Assembly (NCBI GenBank): GCA_018401465.1
Contig: JAGYKE010000004.1
Span: forward strand, 496,001 to 560,000
Reading direction: 5' to 3'
Length of the DNA: 64,000 nucleotides
Source of the DNA: Aestuariivita sp.
Lineage (GTDB): Bacteria > Pseudomonadota > Alphaproteobacteria > Rhodobacterales > Rhodobacteraceae
Numbering within the stretch: position 1 is the first letter of the stretch; each line of letters opens with the position of its first letter. Positions 48,615 to 57,805 of the stretch are shown here, one piece after another. Under the pieces are notes generated by a model, which saw only the letters and a program-made list of their open reading frames with translations, made no database searches and was not told the origin of the DNA. Both the position numbers and the translations under genes were made by a program.

Positions 48615-50698
48615 GCCGCGACGGTCCCGACAAGGGCAGCACGCGCCTCGAGCCCGATCTCCTCGAAGGACAGGACCGGGTTGGCCAGACCTTTTGCCTT
48701 CATCACCGTGCGCAGGAAGCGCCTTCGCCGCATGGTGGTGACCACCGCCGGAAAGACGCCACGGCGGCCGGTCTCTGCCAACCTGTCGGACAGCGCCGTC
48801 GCCAGACGGTTGAACTCCTGCGGCGGCAGGGCAATGTCATATCCGCAGCGGTCGGTCTGCACTTGGTGCGCGGCGAATCTGTCTTCCCATTCGGGGGCCA
48901 ACTGAACGAGCGGGATCGTTCCGTCTTCGCGCCGCAGATCGGCGACAAGCTGGAACCCGAGCCTTTGACGGACTTGTTCGCAGATCGCCTCGGGCTGGGT
49001 CGAGATCATGCGCGCCTCGGCCATGCTTTCCAGGATCAGCGCCATGTTCCGGATCGACACCTGTTCATCGAGCAGCAACCGCAGCACGGCATGCAGCGCA
49101 TCGATGGGCACCTTGTCGGGCATGAGTTCGTCAAGGAACCGGCGGTTCGCCTCGGCCCGTGCCGGATCGGACACGCGCGTCATCTCGGACAGGATGCGGC
49201 GCAGCGACTTCAGCGTCAGCAGCCGGGCAAGATTGCGCCTGATCACCTCGAGCAGGTGCGTGGCCAGAATCTCGGCCGGGGTCACAATGGTGACACCGGC
49301 AAGCGCGGCCTCTTCGCGGTCGCGCGGATGGATCCAGCGCGCAGGCGCGCCATAGACGGGTTCGGTCACATCAGCCCCACCCGGGAAAGGCCACGCGCCA
49401 TCCGGCACCAGCGCCATCACCATGTCGGGATGCAGCACGCCACGGGCCTGTTCGATGCCCTGGATTCGGATGACATAGGTGCCAACCGGCAGGGCGGGTT
49501 CGTCAGTCAGCCGGATATCGGGCAGGATCAGGCCGAAACAGGTGGCGACATGATTGCGCATGTTGGCGATCCGCGCATCCAGACCGGTGCCCGGATCAAG
49601 CGCCATGTGGACCAGATCGGCGGCGAATTCCACATGTAGATCATCAAGATCGAGAACGTCGCCGATGGCCTTGCGTGGCGTACGGGAATCGGCGGGGTGG
49701 GCCCTGGCCTCTTCTGCCGCGCGGCGGCGATTTCGCCTGAGGATCAGCTGTGCCGCAAGCGCCAGCGCCGCGCCCCCGGCGACGAAAGGCAAGAAGGGCA
49801 GGCCCGGCACCAGCGCGAACAACCCCATAAGGGCGGCGACCGTCATCAGCGCCGCTGGATACCGGCCCAGCTGGTCGAAAAGCGTCTGGTCGGTCGCGCC
49901 CTTCGCCCCTCCCCGCGCCAGCAGAAGGGCCGAGGCGATCGAAATGATCACCGCCGGGATCTGCGACACGAGACCATCGCCCACCGTCAGGATCGCGTAG
50001 GTTTCGAACGCGCGCTCAAGCGGCATGTCGTGGACGGCGAGGCCCATGATCAGCCCCATGACGAGATTCAGCAACGTGATCAGCAAACCGGCAATCGCGT
50101 CGCCCTTCACGAACTTGGACACGCCGTCGAGCGACCCGAAGAATGTCGTTTCCTGCTGTTCCAGTTCCCGCCGTTCGCGCGCCTGCTGATGATCTATGGC
50201 GCCGGCGGACATGTCGCTGTCGATGGCAAGCTGCTTGCCCGGCATCCCGTCAAGCGCAAAGCGCGCGCCCACTTCGGCCATGCGCGCCGCACCCTTGGTG
50301 ATCACCATGAAGTTGACGATCAGAAGGACGCAGAAGACGACGAGGCCAAGGAAGATGCTGCCGCCCATGATGAACCGGGCGAACCCTTCGATCACCTCGC
50401 CCGCGGCGTCAGTGCCGGTATGGCCCTCGCCGATGATCAGCTTGGTCGACGAGATGTTGAGTGACAGCCGCAGCATCAACGATGCCAGCAGGATCGTCGG
50501 AAAGGCCGAGAAATCGAGCGGCTTCTCGATGAACAGGGTAACCGTGAAGATCAGGATGGCCAGCGCGAAAGACGCGGCGAGACCGACATCGAGAAGCCAG
50601 GCCGGCACCGGCAGGATCATCATGACGATGACCGCCATAAGCGCCAGTGCCAGAAGCACGGTCGGGTTGAAGATGTCCCTTACCGACAGGACCGGCAT
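48611..50698 (-). CDS. flhA: Flagellar export apparatus protein FlhA
   Basis: The large export-gate protein, 695 residues. The N-terminal half has about eight membrane helices and the conserved FHIPEP-family blocks ARFALDGMPGKQLAIDSDMSAG and a long cytoplasmic C-terminus that docks chaperone-cargo complexes. ATG 50698 lies two bases after the transglycosylase stop. All main export-gate proteins (FlhAB, FliPQR) are present in the window. Confidence 0.96.
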   Translation of the reverse strand: MPVLSVRDIFNPTVLLALALMAVIVMMILPVPAWLLDVGLAASFALAILIFTVTLFIEKPLDFSAFPTILLASLMLRLSLNISSTKLIIGEGHTGTDAAGEVIEGFARFIMGGSIFLGLVVFCVLLIVNFMVITKGAARMAEVGARFALDGMPGKQLAIDSDMSAGAIDHQQARERRELEQQETTFFGSLDGVSKFVKGDAIAGLLITLLNLVMGLIMGLAVHDMPLERAFETYAILTVGDGLVSQIPAVIISIASALLLARGGAKGATDQTLFDQLGRYPAALMTVAALMGLFALVPGLPFLPFVAGGAALALAAQLILRRNRRRAAEEARAHPADSRTPRKAIGDVLDLDDLHVEFAADLVHMALDPGTGLDARIANMRNHVATCFGLILPDIRLTDEPALPVGTYVIRIQGIEQARGVLHPDMVMALVPDGAWPFPGGADVTEPVYGAPARWIHPRDREEAALAGVTIVTPAEILATHLLEVIRRNLARLLTLKSLRRILSEMTRVSDPARAEANRRFLDELMPDKVPIDALHAVLRLLLDEQVSIRNMALILESMAEARMISTQPEAICEQVRQRLGFQLVADLRREDGTIPLVQLAPEWEDRFAAHQVQTDRCGYDIALPPQEFNRLATALSDRLAETGRRGVFPAVVTTMRRRRFLRTVMKAKGLANPVLSFEEIGLEARAALVGTVAA

Positions 50699-50700
50699 GA

Positions 50701-51405
50701 TCAGGGTACACTTCGCGAAGAGAGGATCGCCCGGCGAGCCCCCATGCCCGAGCCGAGCCGCACCAAAGATCCCGGTCCGGCGGCATCGTTGGCATTGGCG
50801 GGCAGACCCGTGGCGGTCCAGTCCTCGGCCGCATCGATCTGCGCGAGGATTTCGGAGAAGCGGGCGGCATAGAGGTCGGCCTTCTCCGGTGTGCGGGAGT
50901 GATAGGCCCGCACCGCCCCTTCCCAGTCGCCGGTTTCACGATAGAGGTCCCTCAGGAAGGTCGCGGCATAGCGCGCATTGCCGAAGGGATCGAACATCGC
51001 TTCGATCGAGGTGAAGCGGGCGCCGTGCCAGCGGTAGTTGATCTGGAAGCACCCGATGTCGAAATCGCGCGCTCCGCTGCGGAAGGCGTCATAGACAAAA
51101 CGCCAAGCTTCGACTTCGCTGGCAAACCAGTGGCCCTTTCCGTCGAGATTGACGGTCCAGGGCCAGGGATAGAGTCCGTCCTTGCCCTGCCGCCCGGTTT
51201 CGACCCGGGTGATTGCCAGCAGGATGGACAGGGGCACCCCGCTGTCGCGCGCCGCATTTCGCGCGGCATCGTCACAAAGCCCAGCAACCTCAGGTTGCGC
51301 CGACAAGACCACGGAGGGAAGGAGTGCGATCCACGTCGGAATAAGGCGGCGCAAGAGCGACCGATACGCTGTCCTGCATTTGCTGTTGCTGGTCCAGGGG
51401 GCCAC
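50701..51405 (-). CDS. Exported lytic transglycosylase (SltF-like), GTG start
   Basis: A 234-residue SLT-domain peptidoglycan hydrolase. The catalytic glutamate is E69 in AITRVETG, followed by DIGCFQINYRWHG and YNRR-type motif AYHSR. The GTG at 51405, after AAAAGGAAA, gives a leader with a hydrophobic core ending LSA that can serve as signal peptide. Placement before flhA and the single-domain FlgJ-like protein suggest it clears peptidoglycan for the rod, as SltF does in R. sphaeroides. It follows the 738-residue gene by 70 bases. Confidence 0.85.
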   Translation of the reverse strand: MAPWTSNSKCRTAYRSLLRRLIPTWIALLPSVVLSAQPEVAGLCDDAARNAARDSGVPLSILLAITRVETGRQGKDGLYPWPWTVNLDGKGHWFASEVEAWRFVYDAFRSGARDFDIGCFQINYRWHGARFTSIEAMFDPFGNARYAATFLRDLYRETGDWEGAVRAYHSRTPEKADLYAARFSEILAQIDAAEDWTATGLPANANDAAGPGSLVRLGSGMGARRAILSSRSVP

Positions 51406-51475
51406 GAATGTTTTCCTTTTGTTCCCAATTCGGATAAGGGCCGAAGGTTGAGATTCGGTAATCAGGGCCCGTCCG

Positions 51476-53692
51476 TTACCTCGGCGGCGCCAGATGCCGG
51501 GAGAGCAGGTCGGCGATGCCGGCGCGAATGTCGCGACTCCGGTCGATGAGACCCGACGCCGCCGCAAGATCGCCGTCGGCATCCGGCATGGCGGGTGTGA
51601 CAAGGGGTCTGTAGGGCGCGGCAGCGGCCTGCTCCGGCATCGCGGCGCGTCCCGCCAGCCAGTCAAGCCGGTCGGCGGTGGTGCCGTCGGTCCGGCGAAG
51701 CAGGTCGGCGGCGGCCGCAAGGTCGCCATTGCGGCGCAGCACCTCGGCACGCAGAGGGTCTGCTTCGGGATCCATGGCACCTGACAGCTGCAACTCGGCC
51801 CGTTGCAGATCACCGTGGGCGATGGCGGCGCGGGCACGCAGGCGCAGGCGCGCCTCACCGTCCGGCGCGCGGGCGGGAGGTTGCAGAAACCGCTCTGCCG
51901 GGGCCGGAAAGCCCAGATCGATCAGGCGTTCGGCCAACCGGTTGCCCACCGCATCGGGCAGACCGGCGATCACTGGCGCCGATGCCGTCAGCGCGTGGCG
52001 CAACAGGTCGGCATCAGCCGCGGTGCGCGCCAGTTCCGACAGAAAATCGGCCTCGGCCCGCTGGGCGGCGCCCTGACCATCGCGGCGACCGATCTCGGGC
52101 ACAAGGGCCGATGCCGTGTCGAAATCGCCCGACAAAGCCAGCAGACGGACTTGGGCAAGCCGCAGGACCGGTCCCTCCTCCATCCGGCGCATCTCGGTCG
52201 CGAAGGACGCCGTGAGCGCCAGAAGATCCGCGGGCGGCGGGCGGCGGTCCGACCAGAGGGCAGCGGCCAGCTCGACCGCGGCAGCTGCGGAACCCGGCGA
52301 TTCGGCCCGGGCGACCGCGAGCAATGCCGCTTCGCGCCCGTTCGGGTCACCGCGGGTTGCGGCAAGGGCGGCGGCGGCGGACAGAGACGCGGGTGTCTCG
52401 GTCGGGGTTACGCGCAGGATGCGTCGGAGTACCCGTTCGGCGGCAGCATCGGCCCCGGCCACCGTCATTCGGGCCGCAACACGTTCCCCCACCAGGGACT
52501 GAAGACCCGGGGGTAGTCGCTGAAAGGCGCGCTCCACCGCTGCGATGGCAGGCACCGGGTCCTGCGGCGATCCTGCGGCGGACAGCATCGACCAGAGCGC
52601 GACATCCCCGTCACACTGGGCTTGCCCATCGAAGGCCCCGGGCGCAGGATCGCCTTCGATGATGCGCGCCATGTCGGCGAGACGGGCAAGCCCGGGATCG
52701 GGATCAGGCAGGAGCGCCAGAACCTGCAGCGCCTCGGACCCGAACCCGTAATGAAGGTAGAAACGAGCAAGGTCCCCCGCCACCTGCCGGTCAATCACAT
52801 CGAACTCGCCGTAAAGGCGTGCCCGGCGGTCTGCCGCCCCGGTGGCGAAATCGGTCCTTCCCGCCCAGTCCTGCAGGGCCACGGCATCGTCGGGCAGGCA
52901 GGTGACGCCGGTAAGGGTGGGCGGCCGGGTCTCCCGGTCGGCCACCGCGGCGTCAATGGCAGTTGTCGCGGTCAGGTTGATCGACAAGGGCCGGGGCGGT
53001 TCTTGGGACACGGGCGCGGCGGTTGGTCCCTTCGGCGGGGGCGTCACGGGAAGTGATGTCTCGATCATGCCCTTGGTCGCGGCGCGCCCGATCTGGAGCA
53101 GCAGCGCCTCGCGCGCGCGGTCGATGCGGGCATCAGGCAGAACGTCGCGCGGGCTGATGGTTCCGGACAGGGCGGGCAACAGGACCGCGCCGGGAAAAAG
53201 CTGCGCAGGCGAAGGCTCTGCGTCTTCGGAGCCTTGCAGGATTTGCCCCCACGGAAGTGGTCGCCGATCGGCGCCCGTGTCGGAAAAGCGATAGGATTGT
53301 CGCGGCACAATCGGCATGAAGGAGGTCGCGACCGTCCTATTTGATCGGTCGCGGATGTCGACGGCAACAAGGTCAGGGCCTGCATCGAAGGCCGACAGGA
53401 CGCAGTCGCAGGCAAGCTCGAATTCCACCGCCCCGCCCACGTCGCGCAGAGCCTGCAGGCGCGTGCGGTCAATACGGCGGAAGGCCAAGGTGAGGTCGAA
53501 GGTCGCATCCGACAGGCTGAGGGCGAGGCGCGGGCGCGCACCTGTCTCACGCAGGGACCATTCCGCGCCTGCCGGGATCGCGAAGGTCAGGCGGGTGAAA
53601 TCGGCATGTTCGCCCGACCGTACCACAATCGTCTGCGCCCATGCGCTGGGCGTGACCAGCGCAACCCAAGCCACCATAAGGAAAACGCGCAT
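51476..53692 (-). CDS. Large exported repeat-type protein of the motility operon, function unknown
   Basis: A 738-residue protein with a clear signal peptide (MRVFLMVAWVALVTPSAWA). After it, about 20-150 is beta-rich and contains SGEHADFTRLTFAIP, reminiscent of AMIN-like cell-envelope domains; a Pro-rich linker follows (about 205-240), then about 450 residues of Ala- and Leu-rich helices resembling TPR-type repeats. No catalytic motif is seen. The ATG shares one base with the motA stop and the transglycosylase follows, so it is tied to motor and rod assembly. I do not recognise a named family. Confidence 0.8.
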   Translation of the reverse strand: MRVFLMVAWVALVTPSAWAQTIVVRSGEHADFTRLTFAIPAGAEWSLRETGARPRLALSLSDATFDLTLAFRRIDRTRLQALRDVGGAVEFELACDCVLSAFDAGPDLVAVDIRDRSNRTVATSFMPIVPRQSYRFSDTGADRRPLPWGQILQGSEDAEPSPAQLFPGAVLLPALSGTISPRDVLPDARIDRAREALLLQIGRAATKGMIETSLPVTPPPKGPTAAPVSQEPPRPLSINLTATTAIDAAVADRETRPPTLTGVTCLPDDAVALQDWAGRTDFATGAADRRARLYGEFDVIDRQVAGDLARFYLHYGFGSEALQVLALLPDPDPGLARLADMARIIEGDPAPGAFDGQAQCDGDVALWSMLSAAGSPQDPVPAIAAVERAFQRLPPGLQSLVGERVAARMTVAGADAAAERVLRRILRVTPTETPASLSAAAALAATRGDPNGREAALLAVARAESPGSAAAAVELAAALWSDRRPPPADLLALTASFATEMRRMEEGPVLRLAQVRLLALSGDFDTASALVPEIGRRDGQGAAQRAEADFLSELARTAADADLLRHALTASAPVIAGLPDAVGNRLAERLIDLGFPAPAERFLQPPARAPDGEARLRLRARAAIAHGDLQRAELQLSGAMDPEADPLRAEVLRRNGDLAAAADLLRRTDGTTADRLDWLAGRAAMPEQAAAAPYRPLVTPAMPDADGDLAAASGLIDRSRDIRAGIADLLSRHLAPPR

Positions 53693-54561
53693 CAGGCAGC
53701 GTCCTTTCTGATCGTCTTCAGCGCATCCTCAAGATCGGAGAAGCTGGGACGGCAGTGACCGGGTGTGTTCTGGCGGCCGACCTCGATGCAGATGTTGGCC
53801 GCGTGCTTGTGCAGGTTGGCGACCAGAACTTCCCGGATCAAAAGGTAGAAGTGATGGTCCTCCTCGACCACCGTCTTGACCTTGGCCGCGAAGGGGCCGA
53901 CGAAGCAGTAGGACAGGAAAACACCCAGAAAGGTGCCGACCAGTGCGCCGCCGATCAGCTTTCCCAGCACTTCGGGAGGCTGGTCGATCGAGGCCATCGT
54001 CTTGATCACGCCCAGAACCGCGGCCACGATGCCCAGCGCGGGCAGACCGTCGGCCATGGTCTGCAGTGCATGGGCCGAATGCATCGCGTGGTGCAGGTTG
54101 GCCTCCATCCGCTTTTCCAGCACCTCCTCGACCTGGTGGGGATCGTCGTAGTTCATAGCGGCGGACCGCATCGTGTCGCAGATGAGTTCCACAGCCTCAC
54201 GGTCGGCCTGGATGCGTGGATAGCGGCCGAACAGCGTCGAGGTGCCGGGCGATTCGATATGTTCCTCGACCGCGACGGGATTGGCGCGGGCAATCCGGAT
54301 CAGTTCGAAAAGCAGACAGAGGAGATCACGATAATCCTCGCGCTGCCACTTCGGCCCGCGGAAAACCTTGGCGACGTCCCGCAACGTCTGGCGGACGGCG
54401 GCGATACCATTGCCGATCAGGAAGGCGCCGACGGCCGCCCCGCCGATCATCATCATCTCGAACGGGAGTGATTTGAGAATGATCCCCATCTTGCCACCCG
54501 CGGCCAGATAGCCGCCGAACAGCATGACGAAGACGATGACGATTCCGACGATTCCAAGCAT
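53692..54561 (-). CDS. motA: Flagellar motor stator protein MotA
   Basis: Stator ion-channel subunit, 289 residues with four membrane helices. It has GIVIVFVMLFGGYLAAGGKM at the start, the cytoplasmic charged loop around REDYRDLLCLLFELIR and the channel block MADGLPALGIVAAVLGVIKTM. MotB is not encoded next to it, so it must be elsewhere. ATG 54561; a CtrA-like box lies about 45 bases upstream. Confidence 0.95.
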   Translation of the reverse strand: MLGIVGIVIVFVMLFGGYLAAGGKMGIILKSLPFEMMMIGGAAVGAFLIGNGIAAVRQTLRDVAKVFRGPKWQREDYRDLLCLLFELIRIARANPVAVEEHIESPGTSTLFGRYPRIQADREAVELICDTMRSAAMNYDDPHQVEEVLEKRMEANLHHAMHSAHALQTMADGLPALGIVAAVLGVIKTMASIDQPPEVLGKLIGGALVGTFLGVFLSYCFVGPFAAKVKTVVEEDHHFYLLIREVLVANLHKHAANICIEVGRQNTPGHCRPSFSDLEDALKTIRKDAA

Positions 54562-54605
54562 GCGTCCCTTCCCAGCGGTCTTGGGTCATTATCGGCGACA
54601 GGGGT

Positions 54606-54620
54606 TTAAGGAAGGCTGAA
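54606..54620 (-). promoter_or_regulatory. CtrA-like box upstream of motA
   Basis: On the minus strand TTCA-N7-TTAA, followed by AC. It fills the 63-bp gap between the motE-like stop and motA start. One mismatch in the first half; the 7-bp gap is conserved. Confidence 0.45.
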
Positions 54621-54624
54621 TACG

Positions 54625-55227
54625 CTAGTTCTTGGGCACATTCGCGTGACGACCGGCCAGGATGGCGCTGATCGTATAGGCCGATGCAGGCGACAACCCG
54701 GACAGCAGGGCCGCCGCCGCATCGGGGCGCATGCGGGCCACGAAACCGGCGGCGAAATCCGGGTCCATCTCTTCGAAGACGCGGGCGGCATCCTTGGGTT
54801 TCATGCTCTCGAACACCGAGGTGAGCCGCGCGACATCCGCTTCAGCCGCGCCATCGGCGACGGCGAGAGTTGCCTTCAACCGGTCCTCGGCGGCGACGAG
54901 GTCGGCCAACTGCGCCTCGACCGCGCGCTCGGCAAGACGAAGGGCATGCAAGCGGTCCTCAAGAGCGCGTTCGCGTTCGGTCAGCGCCGCCTCGCGGTCC
55001 GAGAAGGCCGCAAGAAGCGCGGCAATCTCGTCGCGCGACAGGTCCTGTGCTGTGCCGCCCTCCTCTTCCGCCGCTGCAGCGGATGGCGCGGCGATTTCTC
55101 GCGCGATCGCCTCGCCCGCGCCACCGGCGAGCCGGGCGATGGCCGATCCGACGAACAGAGCCGCCAGCAAAGTCAGCGCCCCACGGCCGGGCCGCCGCGG
55201 CCCTTTGCCTCCGAAGACAACCCACAT
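54625..55227 (-). CDS. MotE-like flagellar protein (MgtE N-domain type)
   Basis: A 200-residue protein with one N-terminal membrane helix (about 15-35), a long coiled coil (about 65-125) and a C-terminal domain with SMKPKDAARVFEEMDPDFAAGFVARMRPDAAAALLSGL, the MgtE-N-like pattern of MotE. In Sinorhizobium MotE is a periplasmic chaperone for the MotC stator factor. ATG 55227 is preferred because GAGAAGG lies nine bases upstream and the previous gene stops two bases before; longer forms would overlap that gene. Confidence 0.78.
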   Translation of the reverse strand: MWVVFGGKGPRRPGRGALTLLAALFVGSAIARLAGGAGEAIAREIAAPSAAAAEEEGGTAQDLSRDEIAALLAAFSDREAALTERERALEDRLHALRLAERAVEAQLADLVAAEDRLKATLAVADGAAEADVARLTSVFESMKPKDAARVFEEMDPDFAAGFVARMRPDAAAALLSGLSPASAYTISAILAGRHANVPKN

Positions 55228-55228
55228 G

Positions 55229-55609
55229 TCAGACACCTTCTCTTCCGTTGCGCGCATGACGGATGAACATCGGTTCCCCCTGCCGGCGCGGCGGCGGGTC
55301 AGGTGCGGCAGCGGGCGGAATGTCAGCGGGCAAGTCATGAAGCGAGGCCATCATCAGTTCCAGCCGCTGCGCCGCCCCTTCGGCGCGTTGCGTCAGCCGC
55401 TCCAGCGCGTCTTCGGACCGCGTGCTCGTGTCGCGGGCGGCCTGCAGCGTGCGCGTCATGTCGTCGACCTGTGCCGACAGCACCGCGACGGCACCACCCA
55501 CGCCTTTTTCCAGATCGTTGAACCGGCGCAGTCGGTGGGCCAGCACAGCGCAGTAGATCGCGGCGCCGAATGCCCCCGCGACCATCAGAATATCGGCGAT
55601 CAGATCCAT
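55229..55609 (-). CDS. Small single-helix membrane protein of the fliL operon
   Basis: A 126-residue protein with one membrane helix at the N-terminus (about 3-24), a helical stretch likely to form a coiled coil (about 30-95) and a Pro-rich basic tail. No named motif is recognised. It sits between fliL and the motE-like gene, separated by nine bases and one base, so it is very likely expressed with them and may join the motor-stator surroundings. Confidence 0.75.
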   Translation of the reverse strand: MDLIADILMVAGAFGAAIYCAVLAHRLRRFNDLEKGVGGAVAVLSAQVDDMTRTLQAARDTSTRSEDALERLTQRAEGAAQRLELMMASLHDLPADIPPAAAPDPPPRRQGEPMFIRHARNGREGV

Positions 55610-55618
55610 CCGCCCCCC

Positions 55619-56110
55619 TCAGCTCAGCACGAATTCCATGATCAGCACATCGCGCACGCGTCCGTCGCCCACGACGACCTGCACGCGGCGCAAAAGCTGC
55701 CCGCGCAGCCGCGGCAGAACCGCGGGATGCTGGAAATCCGCCGGTTCCAGCGCGCGCAGATAACCGTTCATCACGTCGACGACGCGCGGCATCATCTTCT
55801 GCACCTCCCCCACATGCGGCGCCACCACCTCGAGCTGGGCGCGGAACCGCAGCACCCGGTCGTCGGGCAACGACGCGATGATCGGATCGACCTCTACAAA
55901 CGCGATGTCGGGCAAAGGCGCGGCTGGGTCTGCGGCGATATGCGATTCGCCCCCGCCGAAAAGGCCGGCGCGCACCGTGAAAAACCCGCCCGAAGCCCCG
56001 GCCATTGCGAGAAAAACCCCGAGAATCAAAGGAAGTTTCGACCCCTTGCGCGGAGTGGTCGGTGCGTCTGCGGCGGCATCCGTCACGGGCATTCCCCTTT
56101 TTTGCGACAC
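55619..56110 (-). CDS. fliL: Flagellar basal-body-associated protein FliL, GTG start
   Basis: A 163-residue single-pass protein: short cytoplasmic N-terminus, membrane helix (about 27-47) and periplasmic FliL domain ending RVRDVLIMEFVLS. The GTG at 56110 is chosen because AGGAAG lies five bases upstream; ATG 56092 has its purine run too close. It is divergent from fliF across a 99-bp region with a CtrA-like box. Supports stator function. Confidence 0.88.
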   Translation of the reverse strand: MSQKRGMPVTDAAADAPTTPRKGSKLPLILGVFLAMAGASGGFFTVRAGLFGGGESHIAADPAAPLPDIAFVEVDPIIASLPDDRVLRFRAQLEVVAPHVGEVQKMMPRVVDVMNGYLRALEPADFQHPAVLPRLRGQLLRRVQVVVGDGRVRDVLIMEFVLS

Positions 56111-56132
56111 CGTCTTCCTACCCCGGGAGGCA

Positions 56133-56147
56133 CTAACCGAATGTTAA
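56133..56147 (-). promoter_or_regulatory. CtrA-like box between fliL and fliF
   Basis: On the minus strand TTAA-N7-TTAG. The first half is perfect and the second differs only at the last base. It lies in the 99-bp divergent region and could drive either operon. Confidence 0.55.
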
Positions 56148-56209
56148 GCGAAGCACGTCAGAACGGGCACAGGGCGGTTAGAAGGGCCGCTTCCGGTCGG
56201 AGGATGGAT

Positions 56210-57805
56210 GTGCAGGGATTGGCGGGAACCTGGTCGCAGCTCGACATGCGGCGGCGCGTGGTGGCGGGACTCGCGGTGTTGGCTGTGCTGGCCAGCGTGG
56301 TCGCGATCGCGCGGATGGCCGCGACACCCAGCCTGTCGCTGCTCTATGCAGGTCTGGAAAGCAGTGCGGCAGGCGATGTGGTGCGCGCGCTGGAACAGGC
56401 GGGCGCCACCTACGAGGTGCGCGGCGGCTCGATCTTCGTCGATGCCGCACAGCGCGACACTCTGCGCATGACACTGGCGAGCGAAGGTCTGCCCGCGCAT
56501 GGCGGACGGGGCTATGAATTGCTCGATTCGCTGAACGGCTTCGGCACGACGGCACAGATGTTCGACGCCGCCTACTGGCGCGCGAAGGAAGGGGAACTGG
56601 CACGCACCATCGTGGCAAGCCCCTTCGCGGCGCAGGCCCGCGTGCACATCGCGCATGTCGGGTCGAGCCCCTTTGCCCGCTCGGCCCGGCCCACCGCTTC
56701 GGTCGCGATCACCCCCGCGGGGGCTGAGGTCACCGCCGATCAGGCACGCGCGGTCCGCCATCTGGTCGCCGCTGCGGTCACCGGGCTGGCAGTCGAGGAT
56801 GTGACGGTCATCGATTCGTCCGGTCGCCTGATCGGCGACGCCTCGGACATGCCGCTGGCCCCGGCGGGCGACGACCGCGCAGGGGTCTTCCGCGACCGCG
56901 TGCAGCGCCTGGTCGAGGCGCGCGTGGGACGAGGCAATGCGGTGGTCGAGGTCAGCGTGGAAACCGTGACCGAAACCGAATCGATCCGAGAACGGCTGAT
57001 CGACCCCAACGCCCGCGTCGCCATCAGTTCGGATGTGGAAGAACGGACGAACACCTCCTCGGAAACCGCGCCGGGGGTCACGGTCGCATCCGACCTGCCC
57101 GATGGGGACGCGGGCGCGGGCGAAGGCACGTCCGCCCGGGGCAGCGAAACGCGCGAACGGATCAATTTCGAAGTGTCCGAGACCGAACGCGAGGTGCTGC
57201 GTACGCCGGGTGCGATCCGCCGCATCACGGTCGCGGTGCTGGTGGGTGGTCTGCCGCAGACAGCAGGAGACGGCAGCAGCAGCACCGTTGCGCGCCCGGA
57301 AGAAGAATTGGCGGCGCTGCGTGAGCTTGTCGCCTCGGCCGTCGGCTTAGACGAGGCGCGGGGCGACGTGATCACGATCCGCAGCATGGAGCTGCCCGCC
57401 CTGCCCGCAGAAGGGACGGTGGCAGAAACAGGATGGATGCCCCACCTTGCCATCGACGCAATGTCGCTGATCCAGACGGCGATCCTCGCGCTCGTGGCAC
57501 TGGTGCTGGCGCTGTTCGTGGTGCGCCCACTGCTACTCGCGCCGCCGCAGACCCGGGTCGCCCTGCCCCCGGCGGCGCCTGCGACGGCGGCACCCCCTCT
57601 CCTGACCGGAGAGATCGAGGATGAACCGGTCCGGTCCGAACCACCCAACGACCTGCGCATCCGCCAGATGGCGCAGGGCCAGACAGGCGGTGTCGATACC
57701 CCGGCGGATCCGGTGGAACGGCTGCGGGCGCGGATCAGCGAACGCCGCGACGAAACGGTCGAAATCCTGCGCACCTGGCTCGAGGACGAGGAGCGTGTGT
57801 CGTGA
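56210..57805 (+). CDS. fliF: Flagellar MS-ring protein FliF
   Basis: Forms the MS ring in the inner membrane, the base of the flagellum. About 531 residues: membrane helix near the start (VVAGLAVLAVLASVVAIARM), ring-building motifs (LLYAGLESSAAGDVVRALEQAGATYEV), a second membrane helix (about 422-445) and a C-terminal acidic tail ending EILRTWLEDEERVS that would bind FliG. GTG 56210 lies six bases after GGAGG; ATG 56204, two codons earlier, directly abuts that site. The frame is open far upstream, but that part is antisense to fliL and motE-like genes. Confidence 0.94.
   Translation: MQGLAGTWSQLDMRRRVVAGLAVLAVLASVVAIARMAATPSLSLLYAGLESSAAGDVVRALEQAGATYEVRGGSIFVDAAQRDTLRMTLASEGLPAHGGRGYELLDSLNGFGTTAQMFDAAYWRAKEGELARTIVASPFAAQARVHIAHVGSSPFARSARPTASVAITPAGAEVTADQARAVRHLVAAAVTGLAVEDVTVIDSSGRLIGDASDMPLAPAGDDRAGVFRDRVQRLVEARVGRGNAVVEVSVETVTETESIRERLIDPNARVAISSDVEERTNTSSETAPGVTVASDLPDGDAGAGEGTSARGSETRERINFEVSETEREVLRTPGAIRRITVAVLVGGLPQTAGDGSSSTVARPEEELAALRELVASAVGLDEARGDVITIRSMELPALPAEGTVAETGWMPHLAIDAMSLIQTAILALVALVLALFVVRPLLLAPPQTRVALPPAAPATAAPPLLTGEIEDEPVRSEPPNDLRIRQMAQGQTGGVDTPADPVERLRARISERRDETVEILRTWLEDEERVS

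Noticed and set aside
54731-56203. Long N-terminal extension of fliF
   Set aside because: The frame is open far upstream only because it is antisense to fliL, the small membrane-protein gene and the motE-like gene. The FliF family starts near the first membrane helix, and GGAGG lies at 56199-56203.
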